The notes: generated by a model not told the origin, from the sequence alone. A stretch of 64,000 nt of DNA from Paenirhodobacter hankyongi (GCF_003664585.1 NZ_RCHI01000020.1:1-64000), one strand, 5' to 3'; counted from the first letter of the stretch, positions 47,222 through 57,560 are shown. Program-made: numbers and translations.

Positions 47222-47806
47222 TCAGCCGCGGGCGGCCTTGGTGGCCTTCGCCCACCAGGCGATATCCTCGAGCAGCGCCTTCGCCGAGCCGGCGATATGA
47301 CCCTCGATCGAGGCCATCTCGCCGTTCTGGCCGAGCGGCGAGACCGCGAAGAAGTCGCCGCCGCCGATATGCACGGCGTTGCGCACCGGCACCATCTGCA
47401 GCTCGACCGCGATCGCGCGCAGATGCTCGATCGCGCGGGCCGCGCCCACGCCGCCATAGCCCACGGCGCCCATCGGCTTCTTGCCCCATTCGACATAGGC
47501 CTGATCGAGCGCGTTCTTCAGCGAGCCGGTCAGCGAGTGGTTGTATTCGGCGGTGACGAAGATGTAGCCGTCGAATTCGGCGATCTTCTTCTGCCAGGCC
47601 TGCGCCTCGGGCGCGGCCGAGGGCATCCAGGCGTTCGAGGCCGCCTCGTTGAACAGCGGCAGGTTGAAATCGCGCAGGTCGACCAGCTCGAAGCTCAGGT
47701 CGGGACGTTCCTTCGTCGCGAAGTCGAGGAACCAGTTGGCGGGCTTGTCGGCAAAGCGCGTGGCGCGCGTCGAGCCGATGATGATGGCAATCTTCGGGGT
47801 GCTCAT
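47222..47806 (-). CDS. NADPH-dependent FMN reductase
   Basis: The 194-residue flavodoxin-fold protein has the FMN phosphate loop IGSTRATRFADKPANWF and the isoalloxazine-binding TAEYNHSLTGSLKNALDQA of the chromate/quinone reductase-like FMN reductase family. It reduces FMN or quinones with NAD(P)H. Some B12 producers need a flavin reductase for cobalt(II) reduction, so its place between cobS and cobT is suggestive, but it is on the other strand. The ATG at 47806 follows GGAGACAGAC. Confidence 0.92.
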   Translation of the reverse strand: MSTPKIAIIIGSTRATRFADKPANWFLDFATKERPDLSFELVDLRDFNLPLFNEAASNAWMPSAAPEAQAWQKKIAEFDGYIFVTAEYNHSLTGSLKNALDQAYVEWGKKPMGAVGYGGVGAARAIEHLRAIAVELQMVPVRNAVHIGGGDFFAVSPLGQNGEMASIEGHIAGSAKALLEDIAWWAKATKAARG

Positions 47807-48005
47807 GTCTGTCTCCGGTGGTCCGACGGGGCGCTTTCCGGCCCCGTTTGCAAGATCACTATGATCGCAGAGAGCAAAGGCTCAAAGACATAGTTCTGTT
47901 CAGATCCGCACCGATCCGGTGCAGCGCGGAAAACCCGCCGGCAGCGGTGTGCCGCGGCTCCGCAAATCCCTTGCCGAGGGGGCGGCGGGGTGCTTTACCT
48001 GAGCC

Positions 48006-49880
48006 ATGAGCAAGCCCATCGACAACCCCGCCGATCCCTTCAAGAAAGCCCTCGCCGAGGCGACCAAGACGCTCGCCGACGCGCCCGAGCTGACGGTGAG
48101 CTATTCCGTCGACCCTTCGGGGGTCTCGGGCGACCAGATGCGCCTGCCGCAGGTCAGCCGGCGGATGACGCGCGACGAGATCATGCTGGCACGCGGCACC
48201 GGCGATGCGCTGGCGCTGCGCCGGCGTCACCACGACGACGCGCTCGGCGCGCGCTACCTGCCCACGGGCGACATGGCGCGGGCGCTTTACGAGGCAATGG
48301 AGGGGGCGCGCTGCGAGGCGCTTGGCGCGCGCGAGATGCCGGGCACGCTGACCAATATCGACGCGAAGATCGCGCATGAGGCCGAGCGCAAGGGCTATGC
48401 GCAGATCCGCTCGCGCGCCGAGGCGCCGCTGGCGGTGGCGGCGGGATACCTCGTGCGCGAGATGGCGACCGGGCGCAAGCTGCCGGCGGCGGCCGAGCAT
48501 GTGCTCGACCTGTGGCGGCCGTTCATGGAGGAGGCGGCGGGCGACGCGCTTTCCCAGACCAGCGACCTGCTGGCCGATCAGGCGGCCTTCGCGAAGCTTG
48601 CCCGCCAGGTGATCGCCGATCTCGGCTATGGCGATCAGCTTGGCGAAGATCCCGACGAGGAGATGAACGACGAGGCCGAACCCGAGGAGGAGGCCGAGGA
48701 GAACGAGAACGGCGAAAGCCAGGATCAGGAGCAGAGCGAGCAGGACGACAGCGAGGCCAGCGCCGAAAGCTCGCAGGAGCAGACGCAGGACCAGCAGCAA
48801 AGCGCGGTGAGCAGCGACTCGGTCTCGGAAGACGAGCTGGGCGAGGAAATCGACATGCCCGCCGATGCCCCGCCCGAGCCGCCGGCGCCGCCCGCGGCTT
48901 CGCAGGCCGATCCGAACTATCGCGTCTTCACCACCGCCTTCGACGAGGAGATCCGCGCCGAGGATCTGGCCGAGCCGGTCGAGCTCGAGCGGCTGCGCGC
49001 CTATCTCGACCAGCAGCTCGAACCGCTGAAGGGCGCGGTGTCGCGGCTGGCGAACAAGCTGCAGCGGCGACTGCAGGCGCAGCAGAACCGCAGCTGGGAA
49101 TTCGACCGCGAGGAAGGCATCCTCGACGCCGGCCGGCTGGCCCGCGTGGTGGCGAACCCGACGATGCCGCTCAGCTTCAAGGTCGAGAAGGACACCGAAT
49201 TCCGCGACACGGTGGTGACGCTGCTGCTCGACAATTCGGGCTCGATGCGCGGCCGGCCGATCTCGATCGCGGCGATCTGCGCCGATGTGCTGGCGCGCAC
49301 GCTCGAACGCTGCTCGGTCAAGGTCGAGATCCTCGGCTTCACCACCCGCGCCTGGAAGGGCGGGCAGAGCCGCGAGCAGTGGCTGGCCGAGGGCCGCCCG
49401 CAGCAGCCCGGCCGCCTGAACGACCTGCGCCACATCATCTACAAATCGGCCGATGCGCCCTGGCGGCGGGTGCGCTCGAACCTCGGGCTGATGATGAAGG
49501 AAGGCCTGCTGAAGGAGAACATCGACGGCGAGGCGCTCGAATGGGCGCACAAGCGGATGCTCGCCCGCCCCGAGGCGCGCAAGATCCTGATGGTGATCTC
49601 GGACGGCGCGCCGGTCGACGATTCGACGCTCTCGGTCAACCCCGCGGTCTTCCTCGAGAAGCATCTGCGCGACGTGATCGCGATGGTCGAGAAGCGCCGC
49701 GCGGTCGAGCTGATCGCGATCGGCATCGGCCATGACGTGACCCGCTATTACCAGCGCGCGGTGACGATCACCGATGTCGAGCAGCTGGCCGGCGCGATGA
49801 CCGAACAGCTGGCAAGCCTGTTCGACAGCGACCCGCGGGCGCGCGCCCGCGTCTTCGGCATGGCTCGGGCAGCACGCTGA
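48006..49880 (+). CDS. cobT: Cobaltochelatase subunit CobT
   Basis: CobT forms the ring partner of CobS in cobaltochelatase. The 624-residue protein has an N-terminal helical part, a very acidic and Gln/Ser-rich middle (about 215-290), and a C-terminal von Willebrand A domain with the metal motif DNSGSMRG (near 412) and the family signature [27 protein letters not shown]. It is the usual length. The stop overlaps the next start by one base (TGATG). The ribosome site is GAGCC-like and weak. Confidence 0.96.
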   Translation: MSKPIDNPADPFKKALAEATKTLADAPELTVSYSVDPSGVSGDQMRLPQVSRRMTRDEIMLARGTGDALALRRRHHDDALGARYLPTGDMARALYEAMEGARCEALGAREMPGTLTNIDAKIAHEAERKGYAQIRSRAEAPLAVAAGYLVREMATGRKLPAAAEHVLDLWRPFMEEAAGDALSQTSDLLADQAAFAKLARQVIADLGYGDQLGEDPDEEMNDEAEPEEEAEENENGESQDQEQSEQDDSEASAESSQEQTQDQQQSAVSSDSVSEDELGEEIDMPADAPPEPPAPPAASQADPNYRVFTTAFDEEIRAEDLAEPVELERLRAYLDQQLEPLKGAVSRLANKLQRRLQAQQNRSWEFDREEGILDAGRLARVVANPTMPLSFKVEKDTEFRDTVVTLLLDNSGSMRGRPISIAAICADVLARTLERCSVKVEILGFTTRAWKGGQSREQWLAEGRPQQPGRLNDLRHIIYKSADAPWRRVRSNLGLMMKEGLLKENIDGEALEWAHKRMLARPEARKILMVISDGAPVDDSTLSVNPAVFLEKHLRDVIAMVEKRRAVELIAIGIGHDVTRYYQRAVTITDVEQLAGAMTEQLASLFDSDPRARARVFGMARAAR

Positions 49881-51679
49881 TGTTTCAGGAATTTTCCGCG
49901 AAATCCTCGCCCGCGAACGGGCCCGTGCGTCTGGCCGCGCTGCGCCGCGAGATCGGGCGCGCGGGACTTGACGGCTTCATCGTGCCGCGCGCCGATGCGT
50001 TTCAGGGCGAATATGTCGCCGAAAGCGACGCGCGGCTCGGCTGGCTGACGGGCTTCACCGGCTCGGCGGGCTTCTGCATCGCGCTGGCCGATCGCGCCGG
50101 GGTGTTCATCGACGGCCGCTACCGCGTGCAGGTCCGCGCCGAGGTCGATCTTGGCGCCTTCACCCCGGTGCCCTGGCCCGAGGTGAAACCCGGCCCCTGG
50201 CTGCGCGAGCAGATGCCGCAGGGCGGCGCCGTCGGCTTCGATCCCTGGTTGCACACCCGCCGCGAGATCGAGGAGCTGGCGAAGGCGCTGGCCGGATCTG
50301 GCATCACGCTGGTCGAGAGCCGCAACCTCGTCAACGCGATCTGGACCGACCGCCCTGCCCCGCCGCGCGCCCCCGCACGCATCCACCCGGCCGAATTCGC
50401 GGGCGAGGACAGCGCCACCAAGCGTCGCCGCCTTGGCGCCGCGATCGCCTCCGGCGGCGCACGCACCGCGGTGCTGACGCTGCCCGACTCGATTGCCTGG
50501 CTGTTGAACATCCGCGGCGCCGACATCCCCCGCAACCCGGTGGTGCAGGCCTTCGCGCTGCTCGACAGCACAGGCGGCCTGGCGCTGTTCGCCGACCCCG
50601 ACAAGTTCGACGCGGCCCTTCTGGCCCATCTCGGCCCCGAAGTGCGGCTGGCCCCCTTCGACGCCTTCGGCGAGGCGCTGACCGATCTGGCGGGTCCGGT
50701 GCAGGTGGATCCGGCCACGGCACCGCTGGCGGTGTGGCGACAGCTCGAGGCCGCGGGCATTCCGGCGATCGCGGGCGAAGACCCCTGCATCGCCGCGAAG
50801 GCGCGCAAGAACCCGGCCGAGGTCGCCGGGATGGAGGCCGCGCATCTGCGCGATGCCGCGGCGCTGACCGAGTTCCTCGCCTGGGTCGATGCCGAGGCGC
50901 CGACGGGCGGGCTGACCGAGATCGACGTGGTGACGCGGCTCGAGGACTGCCGGCGCGCAACCGGCGTGCTGCTCGACATCAGCTTCGACACGATCTGCGG
51001 CGCGGGCCCCAACGGCGCGATCGTGCATTACCGGGTGACCGAGGGCACGAACCGCGCCGTCACCCCGGGCGAGCTGCTGCTGGTCGATTCCGGGGCGCAA
51101 TATCCCGATGGCACCACCGACATCACCCGCACCCTGGCCGTGGGCCCGGTGCGTGACGACGCCCGCGCCCCCTTCACCCGCGTGCTGCGCGGGATGATCG
51201 CGGTGGCGCGCGCGCGCTGGCCGCGGGGCCTTGCCGGGCGCGATCTCGATGCGCTGGCGCGGGCACCGCTGTGGGAGGCGGGGCTCGATTACGACCACGG
51301 CACCGGCCATGGCGTCGGCGCGGCGCTCTGCGTGCACGAGGGCCCGGCGCGGATCTCGCGGATCTCGGACGTGGCGCTTGCGCCCGGCATGATCCTGTCG
51401 GACGAGCCCGGCTATTACCGCGAGGGCGCCTTCGGCATCCGGATCGAGAACCTGCTGCTGATCGAGGAGGCGCCGAAGCTTGGCGACGGGCGCGACCATC
51501 TGTGCTTCCGCACCCTGACCTGGGTTCCGATCGATCGCCGGCTGATCGTCGCCGAGATGCTGAGCACGGAGGAACGCGCCTGGCTCGACGGCTATCATGC
51601 CGAGGTGCTGGCCCGCGTCGCACCGCTGGTGAGCGCCCCCACCCGTGCCTGGCTCGAGGCGGCCTGCGCGCCACTGTGA
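49880..51679 (+). CDS. pepP: Xaa-Pro aminopeptidase (M24B)
   Basis: The enzyme removes N-terminal residues before proline. The 599-residue protein has two creatinase-like N-terminal domains and the C-terminal pita-bread fold with two-metal ligands in VDSGAQYPDGTTDITRT (two Asp), TGHGVGAALCVHEGP (His), LSDEPGYY (Glu) and IRIENLL (Glu). This is the long three-domain form as in eukaryotic aminopeptidase P1. It starts at the ATG in the cobT stop (TGATG), so the two are co-translated, though no link of function is known. Confidence 0.92.
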   Translation: MFQEFSAKSSPANGPVRLAALRREIGRAGLDGFIVPRADAFQGEYVAESDARLGWLTGFTGSAGFCIALADRAGVFIDGRYRVQVRAEVDLGAFTPVPWPEVKPGPWLREQMPQGGAVGFDPWLHTRREIEELAKALAGSGITLVESRNLVNAIWTDRPAPPRAPARIHPAEFAGEDSATKRRRLGAAIASGGARTAVLTLPDSIAWLLNIRGADIPRNPVVQAFALLDSTGGLALFADPDKFDAALLAHLGPEVRLAPFDAFGEALTDLAGPVQVDPATAPLAVWRQLEAAGIPAIAGEDPCIAAKARKNPAEVAGMEAAHLRDAAALTEFLAWVDAEAPTGGLTEIDVVTRLEDCRRATGVLLDISFDTICGAGPNGAIVHYRVTEGTNRAVTPGELLLVDSGAQYPDGTTDITRTLAVGPVRDDARAPFTRVLRGMIAVARARWPRGLAGRDLDALARAPLWEAGLDYDHGTGHGVGAALCVHEGPARISRISDVALAPGMILSDEPGYYREGAFGIRIENLLLIEEAPKLGDGRDHLCFRTLTWVPIDRRLIVAEMLSTEERAWLDGYHAEVLARVAPLVSAPTRAWLEAACAPL

Positions 51680-51700
51680 CCCGCGGCAGCAAGATGTGAA

Positions 51701-51724
51701 AAAGGGCGGGGAGACCCGCCCTTT
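51701..51724. terminator. Bidirectional terminator between pepP and ackA
   Basis: AAAGGGCGGG, a GAGA loop, CCCGCCCTTT: a perfect 10-bp stem with A and T flanks, lying between two convergent genes. Confidence 0.88.
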
Positions 51725-51745
51725 CCGGTTTCCGGGCCCGTAAGC

Positions 51746-52921
51746 TCAGAGCGTTTCCAGCACATGCGCCGCGGCGCGGGCGATGACGATTTCCTCGTTC
51801 GTCGGGATCACCAGAACCCGGGTCTTGCCGGTCGAGATCTCGCGCGCATGGGTGACGTTCTTCTCGGCATCGAGGGTGATGCCCAGCCACTCCATCCCCT
51901 CGCAGACCTGGGCGCGGACATTGGCCGAATTCTCGCCGATGCCGCCGCAGAACACGAGCCCGTCGATGCCGCCAAGCGCCGCCGCGATGCCGCCGAGTTC
52001 ACGCCGGATGCGGAAGCAGAAATAGTCGATCGCCTCCTGCGCATGCGGATCGTCCGAGCTTTCGAGCGTGCGCATGTCGTTCGACACCCCCGACAGCCCC
52101 TGCAGGCCGGATTCCTTGTAAAGCAGCTCGGACAGCCCGTGGCTGTCGAGCCCGTCGGTGTCCATCAGATAGAGCAGCACGCCCGGGTCGATCTGCCCGG
52201 TGCGGGTGCCCATCGGCAGCCCGTCAAGCGCCGAGAACCCCATCGTGGAGTCGATCGGATGGCCGCCCTTCATCCCGCACATCGAGGCACCGGAGCCCAG
52301 ATGCGCCACCACGACCCGGCCCTTGTGCAGCGCAGGCTCGGTCCGGGCCAGCTCGCCGGCGATGTAGTCATAGCTCAGCCCGTGGAAGCCATAGCGCCGC
52401 ACGCCCTTCTCGTAATACCGCCGCGGCAGCGCGTAGGTGTCGTTGACGAAGGGATGCTCGCGGTGGAAGGCGGTGTCGAAACAGGCGATGTTCGGCACGC
52501 CGGGGAAGGTGTCGACGGCGGCACGCACACCGGCAAGGTTGTGCGGCTGATGCAGCGGTGCGAAGGGGGCCAGACGGGCCAGCTCCTTCATCGTCGCCTC
52601 GGTCAGGCGCAGCGGCTCGGCGTGCTTCACCCCGCCATGCACCACGCGGTGGCCGACGGCGATCACCTCGAGCCCCGGGAAGTCGGCCTGGAACACCTCG
52701 AGCGCGGTGCGCAGCGCGGCGCCGTTGGTGCGGAAAGCGGTCGGTGCGTGCTCCGGCATCGGCAGATTGCGCCCCGCCGCGTCGCGGATCTTCATCGCCG
52801 CCTCGCGCCGGCCGATGCGGTCGACGTGGCACATGGCGAGGGTCTCGAGCTCCTCGGTGAAGAGCCCAAGCTTGAGCGAGGAGGAGCCCGAGTTGACGGT
52901 CAGGATCGCGCGCGTGGTCAT
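51746..52921 (-). CDS. ackA: Acetate kinase
   Basis: AckA makes ATP from acetyl phosphate (or the reverse). The 391-residue protein has LTVNSGSSSLKL (Asn and Ser of the metal and substrate site), the GHRVVHGG and HLGSGASMCG motifs and CFDTAFHREHP, all standard for acetate/butyrate kinases. It overlaps the MaoC-Pta gene by ATGA, so the acyl phosphate made by Pta is passed to AckA made from the same mRNA. It could also act on propionyl or butyryl phosphate. Confidence 0.95.
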   Translation of the reverse strand: MTTRAILTVNSGSSSLKLGLFTEELETLAMCHVDRIGRREAAMKIRDAAGRNLPMPEHAPTAFRTNGAALRTALEVFQADFPGLEVIAVGHRVVHGGVKHAEPLRLTEATMKELARLAPFAPLHQPHNLAGVRAAVDTFPGVPNIACFDTAFHREHPFVNDTYALPRRYYEKGVRRYGFHGLSYDYIAGELARTEPALHKGRVVVAHLGSGASMCGMKGGHPIDSTMGFSALDGLPMGTRTGQIDPGVLLYLMDTDGLDSHGLSELLYKESGLQGLSGVSNDMRTLESSDDPHAQEAIDYFCFRIRRELGGIAAALGGIDGLVFCGGIGENSANVRAQVCEGMEWLGITLDAEKNVTHAREISTGKTRVLVIPTNEEIVIARAAAHVLETL

Positions 52922-54306
52922 TTCGCCGCCCCCTTCACCCGGTTGTGGTGAATGGCCGCGACCGCCGCCGAGGCCAGCCGCGCCATCGCGCTGTCCGAGC
53001 GCGAGTTCAGGATCACCGGCACCTTGGCGCCCAGCACCAGCCCCGCCCCTTCGGCATGGCTGATATAGGCGAGCTGCTTGGCCAGCATGTTGCCCGAGTC
53101 GATGCCCGGCACCACCAGCACCTCGGCATGGCCCGCAACCGCGCCGCGCAGCCCCTTGGTGCGCGCCGCGCCGATGTCGACGGCATTGTCCATGGCGAGC
53201 GGCCCGTCCACGACGCCGCCCTTGATCTGGCCGCGCTCGGCCATCTTCGACAGCAGCGCCGCATCGATCGAGGAGGGGATCGCCGGGTTCACCGTCTCGA
53301 CCGCCGACAGTACGCCGACCTTCGGCACCTCGATGCCCAGCGAGATCGCCAGGTCGATGGCGTTCTGCACGATGTCGACCTTGGTCGCGAGGTCGGGCGC
53401 GATGTTGATCGCCGCATCGGTGACCAGCAGCGGATGGGCCACGCCGGGGACGTCCATCACGAAGACATGGGTGAAGCGGCGCCCGATGCGCAGCCCCGTC
53501 GCCTTGTCGAGCATCGGGTGCAACAGGTCGTCGGTGTGCAGATGCCCCTTCATGATCGCATTCGCCCGGCCCTGGTTCACCAGATCGACAGCGAGCCGCG
53601 CCGCCGCCGCATCGGTCGGCACGTCGATCACCTCGTAGGCGTCGAGCGACTTGCCAAGGCTGGCCGCCGCGCGCGCCATCTTGGCGCCATTGCCGATCAG
53701 GATCGGCCGGATCAGCTTGCGCTCGGCCGAGATCAGCGCGCCATCAAGGGCATGTTCCTCGACCGGGCAGACGACGGCCGTGTCAAGCTCGGGCAGCCCC
53801 TCGGCGACCTCGAGCAGCGCCTGGAAATGGCGGTGGCGCTGCACGATCAGGCCGGGCACCTCGATCTCCTCGAAGCGCAGCTTGGCGGGCGGCGCCTGCA
53901 CCGTCGCCTCGCCCTCGACCACCAGCGCGTCATCGCCGACCCGGCGCACCTCGGTGCGCAGCGTGATGCTGCCGTCGGGGTCCTTCGCGGTGACAGTGAC
54001 GCGCGAGATCAGTTCCTCGCCCTCCATCACCCGGGAATGGAAGGTCAGGGTCTGGGTCTTGTAGAGCGTGCCGGGGCCGGGCAGGAAATTGCCCAGAACC
54101 GCCGAGATCAGCGAGGCCACGAACATGCCGGGCGCCACCGCCTCGCGCTTGCCGTCGCCGTCGCCATCCTCTCCCGCCAGGTGCAGCGGGTTGTAATTGC
54201 CCGAGGCGGCAGCAAAGACATAGAAGTCATCGGCGGTGCACAGGCGGCGCAGCTCGGCGCTCGTGCCCGGTTGCAGCTCGTCCCACATCCGGCTTTCCAG
54301 AATCAT
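52918..54306 (-). CDS. Fused MaoC-like dehydratase and phosphate acetyl/butyryltransferase
   Basis: The 462-residue protein joins two enzymes. Residues about 10-150 form a MaoC hot-dog domain (ASGNYNPLHL and a following V-A-P-G-M) that hydrates enoyl-CoA. Residues about 170-460 form a PTA_PTB phosphotransacylase with IMKGHLHTDDLLHP, HVFVMDVPG and VDGPLAMDNA. It converts acyl-CoA to acyl phosphate for the coupled ackA. Such fusions are known in alphaproteobacteria in PHB or acyl-CoA metabolism. GAAAGGAATGCGCG precedes ATG 54306. Confidence 0.93.
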   Translation of the reverse strand: MILESRMWDELQPGTSAELRRLCTADDFYVFAAASGNYNPLHLAGEDGDGDGKREAVAPGMFVASLISAVLGNFLPGPGTLYKTQTLTFHSRVMEGEELISRVTVTAKDPDGSITLRTEVRRVGDDALVVEGEATVQAPPAKLRFEEIEVPGLIVQRHRHFQALLEVAEGLPELDTAVVCPVEEHALDGALISAERKLIRPILIGNGAKMARAAASLGKSLDAYEVIDVPTDAAAARLAVDLVNQGRANAIMKGHLHTDDLLHPMLDKATGLRIGRRFTHVFVMDVPGVAHPLLVTDAAINIAPDLATKVDIVQNAIDLAISLGIEVPKVGVLSAVETVNPAIPSSIDAALLSKMAERGQIKGGVVDGPLAMDNAVDIGAARTKGLRGAVAGHAEVLVVPGIDSGNMLAKQLAYISHAEGAGLVLGAKVPVILNSRSDSAMARLASAAVAAIHHNRVKGAAK

Positions 54307-54536
54307 CGCGCATTCCTTTCGATCTGTTCGCCAGTCCCGACTGTGTGCGGAGACCGGAGTTTCTGCAACCGCAACGCTGCGCCGCGGCATTTTCGCCCGC
54401 TTCTAGCGCGGGAAGGTGACACAAACCTTGATCGGGGACAAAGAGCGGTCTGCCGCGCATGATTTTTCCCCGCCTCTTTCTTCGGGCGTCGCAACGTCAT
54501 AAGACGGAGCCGGATTTGGATTTCGCGGAGGTGAAG

Positions 54537-55922
54537 ATGGCACTCGCAGCGGCGATCACGGCGCTTGAGGCGCTGTTTGGCACGCGGTTCACGCAGACCC
54601 GGCCCGAGCGCGAGGCGCATGGCCATTCCGAGGCCTGGTTCCCGCTGACCCCGCCCGACGCAGTGGTCTATCCCGAGACGACCGAAGAGGTCGCGGCGCT
54701 GATGAAGATCTGCGCGGCCGAGGGCGTGCCGGTCACCGGCTGGGGCGCGGGCACCTCGCTCGAGGGCCATGCGCTGGCGCTGAAGGGCGGCATCTGCGTC
54801 GACTTCACCCGGATGAACCGCATCGTCGATCTGTCCGCCGAGGACCGGCTGGTGCGGATTCAGCCCGGCCTGACGCGCGAGGAGCTGAACACCGAGCTGC
54901 GCGCGACGGGCCTCTTCTTCCCGGTCGATCCGGGCGCGAATGCGACGCTTGGCGGCATGGCCTCGACCCGCGCCTCGGGCACGACCACGGTGCGCTATGG
55001 CACGATGCGCGACAATGTGGCCGCACTCGAGGTGGTTCTGGCCGACGGGCGGGTGATCCGCACCGGATCGGGCGCGGCGAAATCGGCCTCGGGCTATGAC
55101 CTCACCGCGCTCTTCCTCGGGGCCGAGGGCACGCTCGGGCTGATCACCGAACTCACGCTGCGCCTGCACGGCCAGCCCGAGGCGATCTCGTCCGCCGTGT
55201 GCGCCTTCGACACGCTCGAGGCCGCGGTCGAGACGGTGCAGACGACGATCCAGATGGGCATCCCGATGGCGCGCATCGAATTCGTCGACGAGGAGATCGC
55301 GCGGATCTTCAACGCGATCAACGGCACCCACCTGCCGGAGAAACCGCATCTGATGATCGAGTTCCACGGCTCGGACGCCACCGTGGCCGAGGACAGCCGC
55401 CGCTTCGGCGAGGTGGTGGCGGACATGGGCGGCGCCGATTTCCAGTGGGCGACCACCACCGAGGACCGCAACCGGCTGTGGAAGATGCGCCACGAGGCCT
55501 ATCTTGCCTGCCTTGCCTCGCGGCCGGGCAGCATGGGGCTCATCACCGATGTCTGCGTGCCGATCTCGCGCCTGCCCGAGGCGGTCGAGCGCGGCCGCGA
55601 GATGATCGCGAAGGCGGGCCTCGTCGGGCCGATCCTCGGCCATGTCGGCGACGGCAACTTCCACGCCATCCTGCTGCTCAGGCGCGACGATGCGGGCGAG
55701 CTCGCGAAGGCGAAGGAGGTCGCGCATGACCTCGCCCACATGGCGCTCGAGATGGGCGGCACGATCACCGGCGAACATGGCATCGGTGCCGGCAAGCGCG
55801 GGCTGATGGCGGCCGAGCATGCCGCGGCCTGGCAGGTGATGGGGCAGCTCAAGGCGGCGCTCGATCCGCAGGGGCTGCTCAACCCCGGCAAGATCGTGCC
55901 CGGGCCGGAGGATGCCGCATGA
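54537..55922 (+). CDS. FAD-linked D-2-hydroxyacid dehydrogenase (D-lactate/glycolate type)
   Basis: The 461-residue protein has the FAD_binding_4 domain (PVTGWGAGTSLEGHALALKGGICVD, DPGANATLGGMASTRASGT) and the FAD-oxidase C-terminal domain with HVGDGNFHAILLL and TGEHGIGAGKRGLM. It is like cytochrome-linked D-lactate dehydrogenase and GlcD, which pass electrons to the respiratory chain. GGAGGTGAAG precedes ATG 54537; the frame extends upstream to 54459 but this part is not conserved. It overlaps the next gene by ATGA. Confidence 0.92.
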   Translation: MALAAAITALEALFGTRFTQTRPEREAHGHSEAWFPLTPPDAVVYPETTEEVAALMKICAAEGVPVTGWGAGTSLEGHALALKGGICVDFTRMNRIVDLSAEDRLVRIQPGLTREELNTELRATGLFFPVDPGANATLGGMASTRASGTTTVRYGTMRDNVAALEVVLADGRVIRTGSGAAKSASGYDLTALFLGAEGTLGLITELTLRLHGQPEAISSAVCAFDTLEAAVETVQTTIQMGIPMARIEFVDEEIARIFNAINGTHLPEKPHLMIEFHGSDATVAEDSRRFGEVVADMGGADFQWATTTEDRNRLWKMRHEAYLACLASRPGSMGLITDVCVPISRLPEAVERGREMIAKAGLVGPILGHVGDGNFHAILLLRRDDAGELAKAKEVAHDLAHMALEMGGTITGEHGIGAGKRGLMAAEHAAAWQVMGQLKAALDPQGLLNPGKIVPGPEDAA

Positions 55923-56308
55923 GCCTGGCCCGTCCCGACGAGCTGCCGCGCGCCTTCGCCCTTGCCTGGGGGGCGCATGACGCCCGCGCGCTGGCCGATC
56001 TCTTCGCCGCCGATGCCGATTTCCTCAGCCTGACCGGCGGTTTCGCCGAGGGCCGCGCCGAGATCGCCGAGCTGTTCGCGGGCGAGCTGGCCGGCGCCTT
56101 CGCCCGCGCCCGCCTCGTCACCGGCAAGACGAAGATCCGCCCGGCCGGCAGCGAGGCGGTGGTGCTGATGCAGCGCTTCGTGCTGAGCGGCATCGTCAAT
56201 GCCGACGGCACCGACGCCGGCCGCATCGGCGCGATCCTGTGCGCGACGCTCGGCCTGGCGGCGGACGGCTGGCAGGTGATCGCGGCGCAATTCGTCGTCG
56301 AGGCCTGA
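55919..56308 (+). CDS. SnoaL-like/SgcJ-EcaC family protein
   Basis: The 129-residue protein has the NTF2-like fold pattern of the SgcJ/EcaC family (AFALAWGAHDARALADLFAADADFLSLTGGFAEGRAEIAELF). These proteins form small cone-shaped dimers, some with enzyme activity; its role is not known. It starts in the stop codon of the dehydrogenase gene (ATGA), so the two are coupled and it may act on or with the same hydroxyacid. A terminator follows at 56339. Confidence 0.82.
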   Translation: MSLARPDELPRAFALAWGAHDARALADLFAADADFLSLTGGFAEGRAEIAELFAGELAGAFARARLVTGKTKIRPAGSEAVVLMQRFVLSGIVNADGTDAGRIGAILCATLGLAADGWQVIAAQFVVEA

Positions 56309-56338
56309 GCCCCCGCCTGCGGGCACCGCGGAAAACGA

Positions 56339-56367
56339 AAAAGGCCGGGCGCCCTGCCCGGCCTTTT
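56339..56367. terminator. Bidirectional terminator before metK end
   Basis: AAAAGGCCGGGC and GCCCGGCCTTTT are perfect complements over a 5-base loop, with A and T runs outside. It lies between convergent genes ending at 56308 and 56387. Confidence 0.92.
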
Positions 56368-56386
56368 CCATTCCCTTCTGCCCCGA

Positions 56387-57553
56387 TCAGAGCGCCTTCT
56401 TCAGCGCCTCGGTCAGGTCGGTCTTTTCCCAGCTGAAACCACCATCCGCCTCGGGCGCGCGGCCGAAATGGCCATAGGCCGCGGTGCGGGCATAGATCGG
56501 CTTGTTCAGGTCGAGATGGGTGCGGATGCCGCGCGGCGTCAGGTCCATGCAGGCGGCAACGATGCGCTCGATCTCCTCGTCGGGCACCTCGCCCGTGCCA
56601 TAGGTATCGGCATAGATCGACAGCGGCTTGGCCACGCCGATCGCATAGCTCACCTGGATGAGGCACTTCTTCGCCAGCCCCGCCGCAACGACGTTCTTGG
56701 CAAGGTAGCGCGCCGCATAGGCGGCCGAGCGGTCGACCTTGGTCGGGTCCTTGCCCGAGAAGGCCCCGCCGCCATGCGGCGCAGCCCCGCCATAGGTGTC
56801 GACGATGATCTTGCGGCCCGTCAGCCCCGCGTCGCCATCCGGCCCGCCGATCACGAAGGTGCCCGTCGGGTTCACCCACCATTCGGTCTTGTCGGTGATC
56901 CAGCCCTCGGGCAGGACCTCGCGGATATAGGGCTCGACGATCGCGCGGATGTCGGCCGAGCTCTGGCTTTCATACTTGTGCTGGGTCGAGAGCACGATCG
57001 AGGTCACGCCGACCGGGCGGCCGCCCTCGTAGCGCACCGACAGCTGCGATTTCGCATCGGGGCCGAGCGTCGGCTCGATGCCCGATTTGCGCACCTCGGC
57101 GAGGCGACGCAGGATCGCATGGCTGTAGAGGATCGGCGCCGGCATCAGCTCGGCGGTCTCGTCGGTCGCGTAACCGAACATGATGCCCTGGTCACCCGCC
57201 CCGTCCTTGTCGACGCCCTGGCTGATATGGGCCGACTGCGGGTGCAGGTAATTGGCGAAGTTCAGCGTCGCCCAGTGGAACTTGTCCTGCTCGTAGCCGA
57301 TGTCCTTGACGCAATCGCGCACGATGCCGTCGATGCGGCTCATGAACTCGGCGAGCTTCGACTTGTCCGACAGCCCGACCTCGCCGCCGACGACGACCTG
57401 GTTGGTGGTGGCGAATGTCTCGCAGGCGACGCGGGCATTGGGCTCCTCGGCGATCAGCGCGTCGAGCACTGCATCCGAGATGCGGTCGCAGACCTTGTCG
57501 GGGTGTCCTTCCGAAACGGATTCGGAAGTGAACACGTAATTCTGTCGTGCCAT
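56387..57553 (-). CDS. metK: S-adenosylmethionine synthase
   Basis: MetK makes S-adenosylmethionine from ATP and methionine. The 388-residue protein has [30 protein letters not shown], the P-loop-like [23 protein letters not shown] and [11 protein letters not shown]. The start is ATG 57553 (MARQNYVF), because GGAG at 57562-57565 lies at the right distance; the upstream ATG at 57568 would cut into the riboswitch. The GGAG is the strand sequestered in the SAM/SAH riboswitch at 57561-57606, so product feedback on translation is expected. Confidence 0.97.
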   Translation of the reverse strand: MARQNYVFTSESVSEGHPDKVCDRISDAVLDALIAEEPNARVACETFATTNQVVVGGEVGLSDKSKLAEFMSRIDGIVRDCVKDIGYEQDKFHWATLNFANYLHPQSAHISQGVDKDGAGDQGIMFGYATDETAELMPAPILYSHAILRRLAEVRKSGIEPTLGPDAKSQLSVRYEGGRPVGVTSIVLSTQHKYESQSSADIRAIVEPYIREVLPEGWITDKTEWWVNPTGTFVIGGPDGDAGLTGRKIIVDTYGGAAPHGGGAFSGKDPTKVDRSAAYAARYLAKNVVAAGLAKKCLIQVSYAIGVAKPLSIYADTYGTGEVPDEEIERIVAACMDLTPRGIRTHLDLNKPIYARTAAYGHFGRAPEADGGFSWEKTDLTEALKKAL

Positions 57554-57560
57554 GGGGAAG

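Noticed and set aside
53000-54306. Malate dehydrogenase-Pta (MaeB-like) fusion
   Set aside because: The N-terminal part has the MaoC hot-dog pattern and lacks a malic enzyme domain; the total length of 462 also excludes it.
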